Shown in pieces: positions 48,717-58,864 of a DNA stretch of 64,000 nt. This stretch comes from Lasiosphaeris hirsuta (Eukaryota; Ascomycota; Sordariomycetes; Sordariales; Lasiosphaeriaceae): positions 4,526,001-4,590,000 of the forward strand of contig JAUKUA010000003.1 of the NCBI GenBank assembly GCA_030549175.1, written 5' to 3'. The stretch's first letter is position 1, and every line of letters begins with the position of its first letter. The translations under genes and the position numbers were made by a program. The notes beneath the pieces are model-generated. The model saw nothing but the letters and a program-made list of their open reading frames with translations. It made no database searches and was not told the origin of the DNA.

Positions 48717-51700
48717 GCACGCTCTGTTTTGGCATGTCCTCTCTCTGAACTAAAAAGGGGGGCATATCACTGTACCAACAACACACTACTACTACCTCAA
48801 CCTATTCGCCGTTTATTTTGTTTACGCCACATCGCGAAGCGGGGGCGGGCCGCTGTTCATGCTCACGGAGTTACACATAGGGTTGCAAGACACATCACAA
48901 GACTGGGTGGGTTCTCTGGGATTTTGGTTGTTTTTTTTCCTTTTCCGGAGGGAAAAGGGCGCTACATAAAAGTGAATGGCCGGGGCGAGGCATTTTGGAT
49001 ACCTTTGTTATGGAGTCGTTATCACACGAACAAATACCGTATTGGATGGAGGACGAAGGCCGATGTATGCGAGGATACATGATTCCCGGTGTGGAACTGA
49101 TTCTGGGTCTCTTGAGCCTCTCCCAAGCGAGCTTGGTGCTTGGGTATTGGGAAGCAGAGGGGCACCCAGTGTTTGCCATTGTATTACTACAACATCACTG
49201 ACTCACTAATACCATTTTTTTTTTCTCTCACAACTATCAACGGATGCAACATTGCGCCCTTCCAAATTCTTTTGCTGGCGTCTGGGGGACAAACGGGGTG
49301 AATGAGTGGCTCCCGTCTGCAACACAAGCACGGGCGCCCCGAAAGTGGTTACGTGATGAGGCGGTGCTGGTGATGCTCAGCACATCATGCCTTGCCGGAA
49401 CTTATTTGGGGATTACTCGCGTGGTACATTGCTTTGTCAGATACCCTACCTTATCATGGCCGCAGCTCGCGAAAGAGACGGCCTATTTTTCTCTCTCTAG
49501 GTTGAGATGACGGCGCTTGCAGCGCGCGAGTCGGGCCATTTTCTTTTCATTTGCATCCCGCGTGAACGGCGGTTGGTGAGTCATGATGCTGCGACATTTT
49601 TCACCGTTTGGGGTGGTTGTGTGTTTGTGCAAGAAAATCGGAGTGATGTGGGCAAGATGAGGTGTAGCTTGTAGGGCTGATTGGACGTTGATGGGGGGAG
49701 AACCTCCACGCGAAAGAGACCTGTCAGGACCCAAATCGTCGACCACTTCGGGCGGTGAGTGGTCGCGCGGGAAGGTGTGTGACGGGAGGAGGCTCACCAA
49801 TCGGAGCAGATCTGCAGCCCCCCCCCGCGCCCGCCGCGTCGTGCAGGAGGGAATCGGGGCGGTCCGGTTATCTGGTGGCATTTTTTGTCACAGCTAGCTA
49901 GAGAGAGATTGGGGGGGGGGGGTTTTCGCTGCGTCGGTGGTTGGAGTGCGGAGTGCGGAGATGGGGCCATGCGTGTGGAGTGAAAGAAGTTGGGGTTCAG
50001 ATCCTCCCCCGGGCGCTCCCCATGTGGCCCAATCCTTGCGTGTGACGGCTGACAACAAATGGATGGGGGCCAGTCTGGAACACAGGCGTTTGCAAGATTA
50101 TTTCTGCTGAATACCCGCGCCGGGCGGTCAAAATGACGTGTCTCATTTCGTTGCGGGCGGCGGTGGTGACGGATTACTGTGATATGGAGGTGCAGATGAA
50201 TATGGGCGGTGGGCGGGTAAAGGGAGTGCTGTGGTAGGTGATCCTGTGTTTTGGTGCTCAGGGGCTGGCTGTTGTGGATGGCGAGCAGGAAAAGGGGTTC
50301 TTTGGAAACTGCAAGGAGACTGCAGGGAAACTGGAAGGAATTACCAGATGGTGTCACGATGCTGGAACTTTTCCTCTATCTTTTGTCACACGTCCCATTC
50401 GTTCCCTTGTTGCACCGCGTCAGACGCCACATGAAGTGTACATGATATGGAGACAGGCACACAAGGAGAAGACGGGCCGGATTACTGGGCAGTTTTCCGA
50501 GCATCGCGGGCTATCCTTCTCGTGCTCCGATACATCCAAGTAGCATGTACTGTGTTACCATTCTCATATCACTTGGAGTACAGCCCCAAGAAGGACTTGT
50601 AGTCTGGATGACCCCGGCTCGCCCGGGAATCCTTCGGGGCGGTCGGCGATGTTACTAGAAATGGCTCACTTCCACAGCGCTACATAGCTTGTTTCTGGCG
50701 CCCCGGACTCCCGAGCACCCTGCCGAGTCAACCGCAATGTTGTGGGGGGCACGTGGGCAGGCTGTCTCTGTCGTACCGTTGTAGCTTCTTTCGGTGACCA
50801 AGCCGAGAGAGACTTGCGGTTCCATTCGAGCAACTGAGCATCCATGCCGTTACTGGCGGGAATGCAGAGTCCATCCGCCGAAGTAACCCACGTATGGGAC
50901 GTGAAATTGCTAGGGCTGGTGCGGGCTAGACTGGTGGCTGCGGGATCACACTTAATGGCGATGGGGAGGGGGGGTGTGGTGTTTTTTGCATTCATCTACA
51001 TGTAGATAAACCTAATCCCGCCGTGACCATGCTACTTCTTTTCTTAATCCTGAAACGAGTCACATTGCTGTCGCCGCGGCAGGTTATTCTGCTACGTGTA
51101 TTTAGCAAATATGACACAGTAGACGAAATCGGGAGCGCTGGACCTAAACTCCTCGAACCTCGAATCGGTTGGGTGCCGTTAAGGGAGAGAAAAGCAAGGG
51201 GGTGGATAGAGAAATACCAGAGTTTCCTGTGACCCAAAGCTCGTAGGGTTAGAATACCATCAAGTACCAGAGGTGAGCTCGATCGAGAAGAGAGAAGAGT
51301 GAAATCCTCACATCCTCGGGCAAGGTGGGGGGAGGGGGTTATACTATTTTGCTCCTGCCTTTTTGAGTGATTGGCACATAAAATCGTACTTGCCGTATTC
51401 CAATATGCCTTCGTAATAGGTAGGCTCCCGCAAAGAGACAAGGCCCACCCCCGGTTTCGTAGCTGGTGCGCAAAGTACTTGGAGTAATTGTCGAGTCCTT
51501 CTCCCCTCTTGTGAAAAGGTGTCTTGGTGTGTGGTAATGTCAGACCAGAAGGGAATCCATCCAGTGAAAGATAGCGGTGGCTTGCCTCGCTAATAGTGAA
51601 CGTCCCAATAAACCTTACAGCAGTGGCCTGTGAGAGATGTTACACTTGGAAGGTGCCGGTGTTCATGGTGTTTGTCCTTATAGAGGCGGATAATGTCCCC

Positions 51701-52167
51701 ACTCCTTGGAGGTCAGCACTTAGCGGCGTATATAGCTCCCCAGAGAGTTTCTACACACGTGGGGGATCAAGAGCGAGTTATCATTCACTGAATACAAAAG
51801 ATATGTCACAGGTTCCTTCCTCCTCCCGACCCCGACCTACACAGGTCATCGACCCCATGACACGCTCACGACTTTAAGTGAATATTTCCCACAACAGTGA
51901 ATATGTAAAAGCAATCGCTCCTCACATGGTATCTCTATCGTATATCGCAATTATCCTCGAAACCCAACCAGCTAACAGTGGCTTCAACTCCAAATGTCCA
52001 AACTCCGCGGTAAGACGTAGCCGTCTCATCAATGCTGGCTGCCACTTCCAGCACCCAGCCCATGTCATCGATGATAACATAAATGGCGAAATTCGCGAAA
52101 GATGAATGGTTCCAGTAGATCTAACAGACCTTGACGAACCCCCTCTACTCAAAAACAACGCAGCGCA
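48717..52167. other. Intergenic, 3.5 kb
   Basis: No supported gene. A frame of 132 aa (minus, 49483-49881) and others are domain-free. A 12-G run lies near 49911-49922 and a 14-bp palindrome (ATCTACATGTAGAT) at 50994-51007. The right end would be the 3' UTR of the cytochrome b5 gene. Confidence 0.5.
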
Positions 52168-52478
52168 TCAAAGCTTTGCCGTCTCAGCCAGCGTGCCGAC
52201 CTTGAGCTTGGCGCCGTACTTCTCGAGCACGTTCTTGCCGTGGTACTTCCAGAACTGCTTGGTGGCGTCCTTGCCAGCCATACGCTTGAGAATCTTTGCG
52301 CCGCCCGGGTGCTCATCGAGGAAGCCTGGAACCGAGTCAGTCATGATATTTGACGGGGGTTATGAGGCCAGGTAAGCATACTCGCAATGTCAAAGACGCC
52401 GTCGTCAATGATGATGTACATGCCCTCCTTCTCGCCCTTGTGGGTGGCGACCTCGGCCTTGGTGAATGACTTGGACAT
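52168..52478 (-). CDS. Soluble cytochrome b5-domain protein ending in AKL
   Basis: An 84-aa heme-binding cytochrome b5-type protein from two exons (52478-52382 and 52325-52168, in transcript order; 56-bp intron). It starts MSKSFTKAEVATHKGEKEGM and carries the axial-heme motif FLDEHPGG (first His ligand) and a second His in FWKYHGKN. There is no C-terminal membrane anchor, unlike microsomal cytochrome b5. The last three residues are AKL, a PTS1-type signal, so peroxisomal import is possible. Such domains pass electrons to desaturases, hydroxylases or other redox partners; the partner here is unknown. Intron ends and phase fit well. Confidence 0.92.
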
Positions 52479-53066
52479 GGTGGGCAAGTTTTGAGTGAGA
52501 GAGGTATGGTGCTGTGTTTTGCGGTGAGATGGGTGAAGATGTGAAAATGAGTGAGCGAGAGGGAGATGTGGTTGTCAATTGGAGGCCGTCAAGTGGTCGC
52601 GACACGGTACCGGGGCTCCGCAATTGGCAACCTCGGCTCGGCTTATCGTCAGCCAGCTGCGTCCCGGTCGGTCCTGTGCCTGTCCAGGGGATGCAAATCC
52701 ACGAACAGGGGTACGCGACCCCAAACCCCGCAGACGTCATTGCCTCACTGTCCTTTCCTGGAAGATTCCCCAGAATTTCACCTCGGTGTGTTTCTTCTCT
52801 TCTCTCGTTATTACTCCTACATTATCCCGAAACGGCACATTACCCCAAGGCCAGCCTGTTCTACCGTGCTCATCGCACCACCCGCAGGATGCGTGTTACT
52901 CCCACAACGGCCCATCAGATAGGGGAGACGTTTCCGTCGCACTTCGCCCATCATTACACAACAGCTGGTGCCCGCCCGTCTAACTTCAAGGTCATGAAAC
53001 CCGCCAACGCCCCTGCAATGCCGTTATACCCAAATAGAATCGGCAAGAAAGATCTCTCGCTCAAGA
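52479..53066. other. Intergenic, 0.59 kb
   Basis: Promoter of the minus-strand cytochrome b5 gene and 3' region of the phosphodiesterase gene. Overlapping plus-strand frames have no domain. Confidence 0.45.
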
Positions 53067-54434
53067 TCAGATCGACACCCAAACCAAGCCCCATACCAAT
53101 GGCATCGCTACTCCCAATAACGGCCCTACAGCCGCCTTCCTCATCGACCCGCCCACAGCGACCCCGCAGCACGGTCGGTCATACGTGACGTTATTCATCT
53201 TCGCTGCCGCCTCGAACACGCTGCCCGGATACCCTCCAAAGTTGTAGTAGTCGACGTTCAGCACGTTGGGGGGACGGCCCCAATCCGCTCGGCAATTCCC
53301 AGCTGCCGACCCGAGGCTCCCAAAGCCTGTCGCATTATTCGTCTGGTTAAGCACCGAAACGGCAGGCACCAAAATCGAAGTCCCGAGTATCGACACCTCG
53401 ACGTTGAGGTTGTGGTTCATCAGATACAAGCGTTGTTTGGCGTCTTCATCCTTGAGGTCAGGCGGGCGCTGCACAGTGCAGGGGAAGCTCTGGTTGGTCG
53501 GATCAAAGGGCGTCTCCCACATCTGCGAGAATTCGTCCATGAGCCAGGGGTAGGCTGTCTGGTTGGCCATGTAATCGAGGAACATGACGACACGTTGGCC
53601 CGACAGGATCATGGATGCCAGGGTTGGCCATGCCTCAATCGACATGGGAACGACCGGCGGCCTGTAAATGTACTGCAGCAGGCCTGAAGATTCGATATAC
53701 GGCACGTAGAAATCGGGCGTCGAGTAGTTGCCGTTGCCGAGAAGGATGGTGACCACGTCGTAGGGATGTGATGCTACCCAGTCCTTGACCGTCGTCAACC
53801 ATTCGGTGATGGGCCCCGCGTCGAGGAGGTCACAGCTCGTGTGGCAGAAGTGTGGGACCGTACCGTTGGTCGGCCATTGAATTTGCGCCTGGAGGAAGCG
53901 GACGCCATCATTGAGCTGGTCGACAACGGGAAATTGCTGGTTCGCGGCAGCGGAGCCGGCGCGGACGAAGGGACTGTTGTGGCAGCCGACAACGGTTATG
54001 TTGCTGTACTTGCGATCACAAAATTCGACGTAGTTGTTGCATGGCCGCGTGTTTGTCGGGATGGGAGCGCCGAGTGTCGCACTTGTCGAGAAATTGCCTC
54101 CTATTGTTGTCGAGCCGCTGATAAATGTGACGGTCGACGAACCCGTATTGCTGGCATTGGAGGCGGAGCCTGACAACGTCGGCAACGTGATTGTTGACGC
54201 GAATGTCTGGTATGTGGGCGTTACCGTCAGCTTGGTGGTAGCATCCGTTCTCGTTCCGGTCAAGACGGTCACGTCCTTGGTGGTTGAAGTTGTCGAAGTA
54301 GTCTTCGAGCTCGTCGACCGCGAGGTGGTACTGGTAGAGGAATCTGAGGAGCCCTGGCAGTGGACGACACTGATGCTGAGAGATAATGCCCAGAGTAGAC
54401 GGCCGAAGCGCTTTAGAGACGCCATCGTGCGCAT
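53067..54434 (-). CDS. Secreted PLC-like phosphodiesterase, probably GPI-anchored
   Basis: A 455-aa single-exon protein. A signal peptide (GRLLWALSLSISVVHCQ) is followed by a Ser/Thr-rich stretch of about 100 residues that is likely O-glycosylated. The core has the PI-PLC X-domain-like fold: VVGCHNSPFV with the first catalytic His, then DQLNDGVRFLQAQIQ, and WVASHPYDVVTILLGNG. Many N-glycosylation sequons (NQT, NNT, NVT) are present. The C terminus is a hydrophobic segment (GPLLGVAMPLVWGLVWVSI) after a small-residue region, which suggests a GPI anchor. Family members cleave phosphoinositide-like headgroups or are uncharacterised; the substrate is unknown. ATGs at codons 1 and 4 are both possible starts. 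Confidence 0.87.
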   Translation of the reverse strand: MRTMASLKRFGRLLWALSLSISVVHCQGSSDSSTSTTSRSTSSKTTSTTSTTKDVTVLTGTRTDATTKLTVTPTYQTFASTITLPTLSGSASNASNTGSSTVTFISGSTTIGGNFSTSATLGAPIPTNTRPCNNYVEFCDRKYSNITVVGCHNSPFVRAGSAAANQQFPVVDQLNDGVRFLQAQIQWPTNGTVPHFCHTSCDLLDAGPITEWLTTVKDWVASHPYDVVTILLGNGNYSTPDFYVPYIESSGLLQYIYRPPVVPMSIEAWPTLASMILSGQRVVMFLDYMANQTAYPWLMDEFSQMWETPFDPTNQSFPCTVQRPPDLKDEDAKQRLYLMNHNLNVEVSILGTSILVPAVSVLNQTNNATGFGSLGSAAGNCRADWGRPPNVLNVDYYNFGGYPGSVFEAAAKMNNVTYDRPCCGVAVGGSMRKAAVGPLLGVAMPLVWGLVWVSI

Positions 54435-55706
54435 TGTTGCAGAACAGCAGGCGGCTCAACACATTGAAAACAAATAGTGAAGCTTTGAGAGGGTTGGACG
54501 GAGACGAATAAAATGTAATACAAGCTGGCATGACTTTCAGGTCCTGAGTGGGGCCTCATCAAGCGCCTTCGCCTCATCAAGGTTAAAACATCGACACAAC
54601 ATGGGTGGGAGCTAGCACTGCCTCGTCAGTGGTGGGGGAGGCTCGCTGAGACCCCTGGTGGCCGTAAGGATACCTCCCTGCCGATTCACCGGGCGACAGC
54701 TGACGCGCTCTTGGCTCCCGGCTTCATGACCGAGCTTGCCAGCCGACCAGACAGCCAACCTGTACGTGTCTCGGCGTGGTGCCATTGCACTTTATCTCGT
54801 CCTGAATGGCTGCACCGTCTGCGCCATCTTCCGGTCTGGGTTGATGCGCTCTGAGAGGCTCGATAACCTGAAGAAATCATGACGGGGGGCATGCCTCTGT
54901 GATCGACATGACGTCGTTGGTCAGAATTCGAACTTTTGCAGCGTCCGGCAACGGGCCGGGCGCTGTGCCAAGTTCGGCCAAGTCACCGATCGACGCTGGG
55001 CCCTCTGGGCTGGCGGCGCTTGCAGGGTCCTGCCGCCCGTATTCCGAGTTCACTCACTGATCCCGAAAATCCTCAGTTCCAGCGTTGCAGATTGTCGAGA
55101 ATCCCGGCTGCGACGGCAGGCGCCCATCTACTGTAAAACATGGAGCAAATGGCAGTGTCAAAAGGTCAGATGGGAGGAGTAAAGGATCCTCCCCTCTAAC
55201 TAGCAGTTTGCATCTGCCCTCGGCGTCTCGCGAGTCCCACTGACCCTAACTGTGAGAGATCCCAAGGGGTCAGGAGCCAATCGAGGCCCAGTCGGCGGTG
55301 GGCTCTAAGACATGGGTGCGCACGCGTCAAGCCCACACCAGGTACCCACGCACAGCCCACTTCTGCAACCTCGACAACGACATCATTGCCCGCCGAAACC
55401 GCGGATCTTGCGTCCAATTCCTAATTGTTTTCTTCCTTCTCATTGTCCAAGGGCGCATTTCCCTGGATTCCCCTTTAGCTTGCCTTTAGCTCTATATCCG
55501 CAGGCTCGGAGACAAAAATACCAATCGTACCTCATCTCGATTTTCACTTCAGATCGAGCTTATCGCCGCGGACCTAATGCCAAGGTTGCTCTAACAAAAT
55601 CTAGCTCGACCCTGAACTGAAGGACGGTGCACTCTAATCCGTCTCGTACTGGCGAGTGCGCACGAAAAGAAAAGAGAAAAGAAAAAAAAACAGCAAAAAA
55701 ACCATC
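54435..55706. other. Intergenic between divergent genes, 1.3 kb
   Basis: Two promoters must lie here, one for the phosphodiesterase gene and one for the SUR7-like gene. No specific site is assignable. An A-rich stretch lies just before the start at 55707. Confidence 0.5.
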
Positions 55707-56756
55707 ATGGGTTTGCCCTCAATCTTACGAATTCGAAAGCGGGCGCCGGCCGCAGAAACGGGTGTACTGTTGCAGTCAGGCTCGCCATCCTCCCCACCCC
55801 CCTACAAGGAGCACGATCAGCAACAGTCTCCCGCCGTCCAAACTCCCGTCTATACCGAGGACAGCATTAAACGGGCCACCAAATTACGCAAAGGCTTTGC
55901 CATAAGCGCATCAGTCTCCTATCTCATCTCATTCGTCTTCCTGATTCTTGTAAGTAAGCACAAGCCATCCGTTGAGCACTGAGTGCTGAACCTTGTAGAT
56001 CCTCATCGGGAACACATCCAACAAGCCCGTTCTCAACGACATCTTCTTCTACAAGCTGGACCTCTCTGACATCATCCCTCAATCCGTCCCCAACGCCAGC
56101 CTCATCAACTCCATCGCCCAGACCATTGGCCTCCACGACTTCTACCAAGTTGGCCTATGGAACTTCTGCGAGGGCTATCAAAATGTGTAAGCATACCGCT
56201 CCCTGTCTCTAATCCTCACCGGCTGACCTCTTTCAGTGGCATCACCTTCTGCTCCAAACCCCAAAAGCTCTACTGGTTCAACCCCGTTGATGTGCTCATG
56301 AACGAGCTCCTCTCGGGCGCCACCATCGCTCTCCCGACCCAGGTCATCACCATCCTCGATATCCTACGCATCACGTCACAGATCATGTTCGGCTTCTTCC
56401 TCACCGGCGCCGTCATCTCTTTCATCATGATCTTCGTCTCACCCCTTGCCGTGCGCTCGCGCTGGTGGAGTCTCCCGCTCGCCATCGTCTCCTTCTTGAC
56501 GTGCACGTTCGTCGGCGCCGCGACCATCGTGGGCAGCGTCATCAGCTTTGCGTTCAAGTACGCCGCCGAGGCCCAATCCGACTTGAACATCCACGCCCGC
56601 GTGGGCGTCAAGATGTTTGTGTTTATGTGGATTGCGAGCGGGTTCGCGCTGTGGGCGTTTATCGTCCACGCCGGCATGATGTGCTGCTGCGTCTCGAGGC
56701 GAGACATCAGGACCGGGAGGAGGCAAGTGAGGAATGGGATTGTGCAGGCAAATTGA
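55707..56756 (+). CDS. SUR7/PalI-family four-TM plasma-membrane protein
   Basis: A 316-aa protein from three exons (55707-55949, 55999-56186, 56237-56756). A cytosolic N terminus of about 60 residues carries SSPPPYKEHD (a PPxY motif). The first TM is at about residues 65-88 (SYLISFVFLILILIGN, encoded across intron 1). An extracellular loop has GLWNFCEGY and FCSKPQKLYWFNP with the paired cysteines typical of SUR7/PalI proteins. Three further TM segments follow: MFGFFLTGAVISFIMIF, LPLAIVSFLTCTFVGAATIV and MFVFMWIASGFALWAFIV. Members act in eisosomes, cell-wall stress or pH sensing. Which of these applies is not clear. The inframe ATG upstream at 55656 lies in an A-rich leader and is less likely the start. 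Confidence 0.87.
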
Positions 56757-57985
56757 ACGGGATCTGGGAGCATATCAGACAGATAGGCGTCAATGTATAT
56801 ATAATCTAATACCGTTGCCGATAGGGTAGTAGTAGATATTTGGAGCATACGGCCGTGGGAGCATTTGGACAGGACGATTAGTATAGCGTCTAGCAATGCC
56901 AGTGAAAGAGAGCGCACACGTATGCATGCGCTTGATGACTATGATATATCTGCCGTCCCGATACCAACAGAAAAAGGGGGAGCGCTTACATCGCTACATC
57001 ACCTTTCCTACACAGGAACTTACCGCCTGGAGTCCTTCGGAGACGACCTGCTGGGAATACTGGAAGTTTCACTTGTCACAGAAAGACCAGCGTCAAATGT
57101 ACTTGTCATGGATAAATTCAATCGTCTTCTATCCATATTCCTCCACCTCCTCACGACGGCGACAGCGATGATACAAAATTAACTAGCATCTCAACCCTGC
57201 CTTGTCACAATAAACCTAATGGCAAGCCCAGATCTTCGCAAGCGCCAGATCCAGCACCAAAAATTGTCTCTCTCTTTGACATGTATCCCAACCAAAAACC
57301 ATCCCTTGAAGTAGGAATCCCATGCCAAAGAACATACATCCCCGTAGTGAAACTTCCCCACAGGCGAGGCCTTTCTCCTCGTCTGCGTGTGTTTCTTGCC
57401 CAGAAGCTGGAGACCGCGTCCCTCCCCACCAGGAAGAGGAGCGCAGCACTCCAAGGGCGCTTGACAAAATAAATGTACAATTCTCAAGAATAATTGCTTC
57501 GACAAAAAACACGATCAGCCAATAAAACTGGCTGAAATCGTGGGGCCGCAGCATCGACCCACTAGTGAGCGGGCATAAAAACAGACAGAGAACACAATCC
57601 CGAAAGGGGGGGGGATAGGTCGTGGGGGGATTCGATTCCCTTTCCTTCCAGAAGAAAAGAACCGGATCCTCAACACACACGACCTCTTCCTAATTCCTCC
57701 TCTTGAGGACGCGCTACTCGTGTCCAACCCGCAATCCAAAAAGTGAGTGAACGGCCAATTCATTAGGACCCCGTGTTATCGTGGATCGGCCCTGGACGTC
57801 GATACGTTCTTGGTGGTGTTTTTTTCCTGGATGGGAAGGGGTGGGAACCGCGTGGCAAGCCTATTAAGTAAAGTTGGCTGCACTTGTCGGGTCCTCTTCT
57901 CCAAAAGTCCTGGTAAACAAGTTGGGAAGTCTTCTTCTTCTTCGTGATGTTGTCGTTGTCCTCACCCGAGGTGGGCGCCTGGCAA
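56757..57985. other. Intergenic between convergent genes, 1.2 kb
   Basis: 3' regions of the SUR7-like and CBM48 genes. Frames here are short and domain-free. Confidence 0.5.
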
Positions 57986-58864
57986 TCAGTTGCGGACGAC
58001 GATGCCGTGGCGGCGGGAGCTGCGCTCGGCGGCGTACTCCTCCTCCTCGGACGAGCAAGAGTCGTCGTAGCTGCAGCGGGAGCCGCCGCAGTCGATGCGG
58101 ACGCGCTCACCCTTGCGGGTGATGCCGTAGCGCTCGCAGGTGCACGAGGAGCAGTCCGACGACGGGGTGCTGTAGCCCGACAGAGACGAGTTGGGGCTGG
58201 AGCTGTCGGAGCGGTACGAGACGGACGAGCCAGTCGAGGAGACGGGAGAGTCGGTGCCGAAATCGGTGATGATCTCCTCGTTGTACTCGTCGTACTCGTC
58301 GTAGATGCCGGTGGCGGCGAAGCGGCTGCTCAGCTCGTTCTCGTCAAAGTCGACATCGAGGATGTGGCGCGTGGCGTGCGGCGACACGGGCTTGGGGGCC
58401 TTGATCTGGGAGACGGACAGGGGGCGGCCCTTGGGGATGTCGACCGACAAGCTGTGGCGGCTCTTGGACGAGGAGGACGACTTGTGAGACTCGCGGGAGT
58501 GGCGGGACGAGCTTGAGGACGACTTGGAAGAAGAGGAAGAAGAAGACTTGGAGGACTTGGAAGAGGACTTGGGAACATCGAGGATGTTCAGGGCGCGGCC
58601 GGTGGTGGGCTCAACGGTCGATTCCTCGCTGGGGTTGTGCGAAACGTGGTACCCATCGATGATGTAGTAGTACCAGTAGCGCTGGCCGGACTCGATGACG
58701 TTGGAGTTGAAGCGGAATGTACCCTTCCACGAGCCGGACTTGGACGAGGTCTTGTCCTTGGAGAGCGGGAGCTGACCGGTGTAGTTGTCCCAGGAACCAA
58801 GAAGATGGACGGTCTTGACGCCAGAAGAAACACGGAGACCAAACGAAAGCTGGATAGCCGACAT
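57986..58864 (-). CDS. CBM48 (AMPK-type glycogen-binding) domain protein with Ser-rich tail
   Basis: A 292-aa single-exon protein. The N-terminal 95 residues resemble a CBM48 / AMPK-beta glycogen-binding domain: VKTVHLLGSWDNYTGQLPLS, then a WKGTFRF strand and the aromatic stretch QRYWYYYIIDG. The rest is disordered: a long Ser/Lys tract (about residues 100-135), an acidic stretch EYDEYNEE and a cysteine-containing end (DCSSCTCERYGI, CGGSRCSYDDSC). There is no kinase-binding region typical of AMPK-beta, so it is not a canonical SNF1 beta subunit. A glycogen- or glucan-binding role in the cytosol is plausible, and the tail looks rich in phosphorylation sites. Function is inferred from the domain only. 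Confidence 0.82.
   Translation of the reverse strand: MSAIQLSFGLRVSSGVKTVHLLGSWDNYTGQLPLSKDKTSSKSGSWKGTFRFNSNVIESGQRYWYYYIIDGYHVSHNPSEESTVEPTTGRALNILDVPKSSSKSSKSSSSSSSKSSSSSSRHSRESHKSSSSSKSRHSLSVDIPKGRPLSVSQIKAPKPVSPHATRHILDVDFDENELSSRFAATGIYDEYDEYNEEIITDFGTDSPVSSTGSSVSYRSDSSSPNSSLSGYSTPSSDCSSCTCERYGITRKGERVRIDCGGSRCSYDDSCSSEEEEYAAERSSRRHGIVVRN

Noticed and set aside
49483..49881. 132-aa minus-strand frame with many prolines and arginines
   Set aside because: Low-complexity GC-rich spacer with no domain or splice structure.
50994..51007. 14-bp palindrome ATCTACATGTAGAT
   Set aside because: It is isolated in spacer with no gene start or repeat nearby; expected by chance at this scale.
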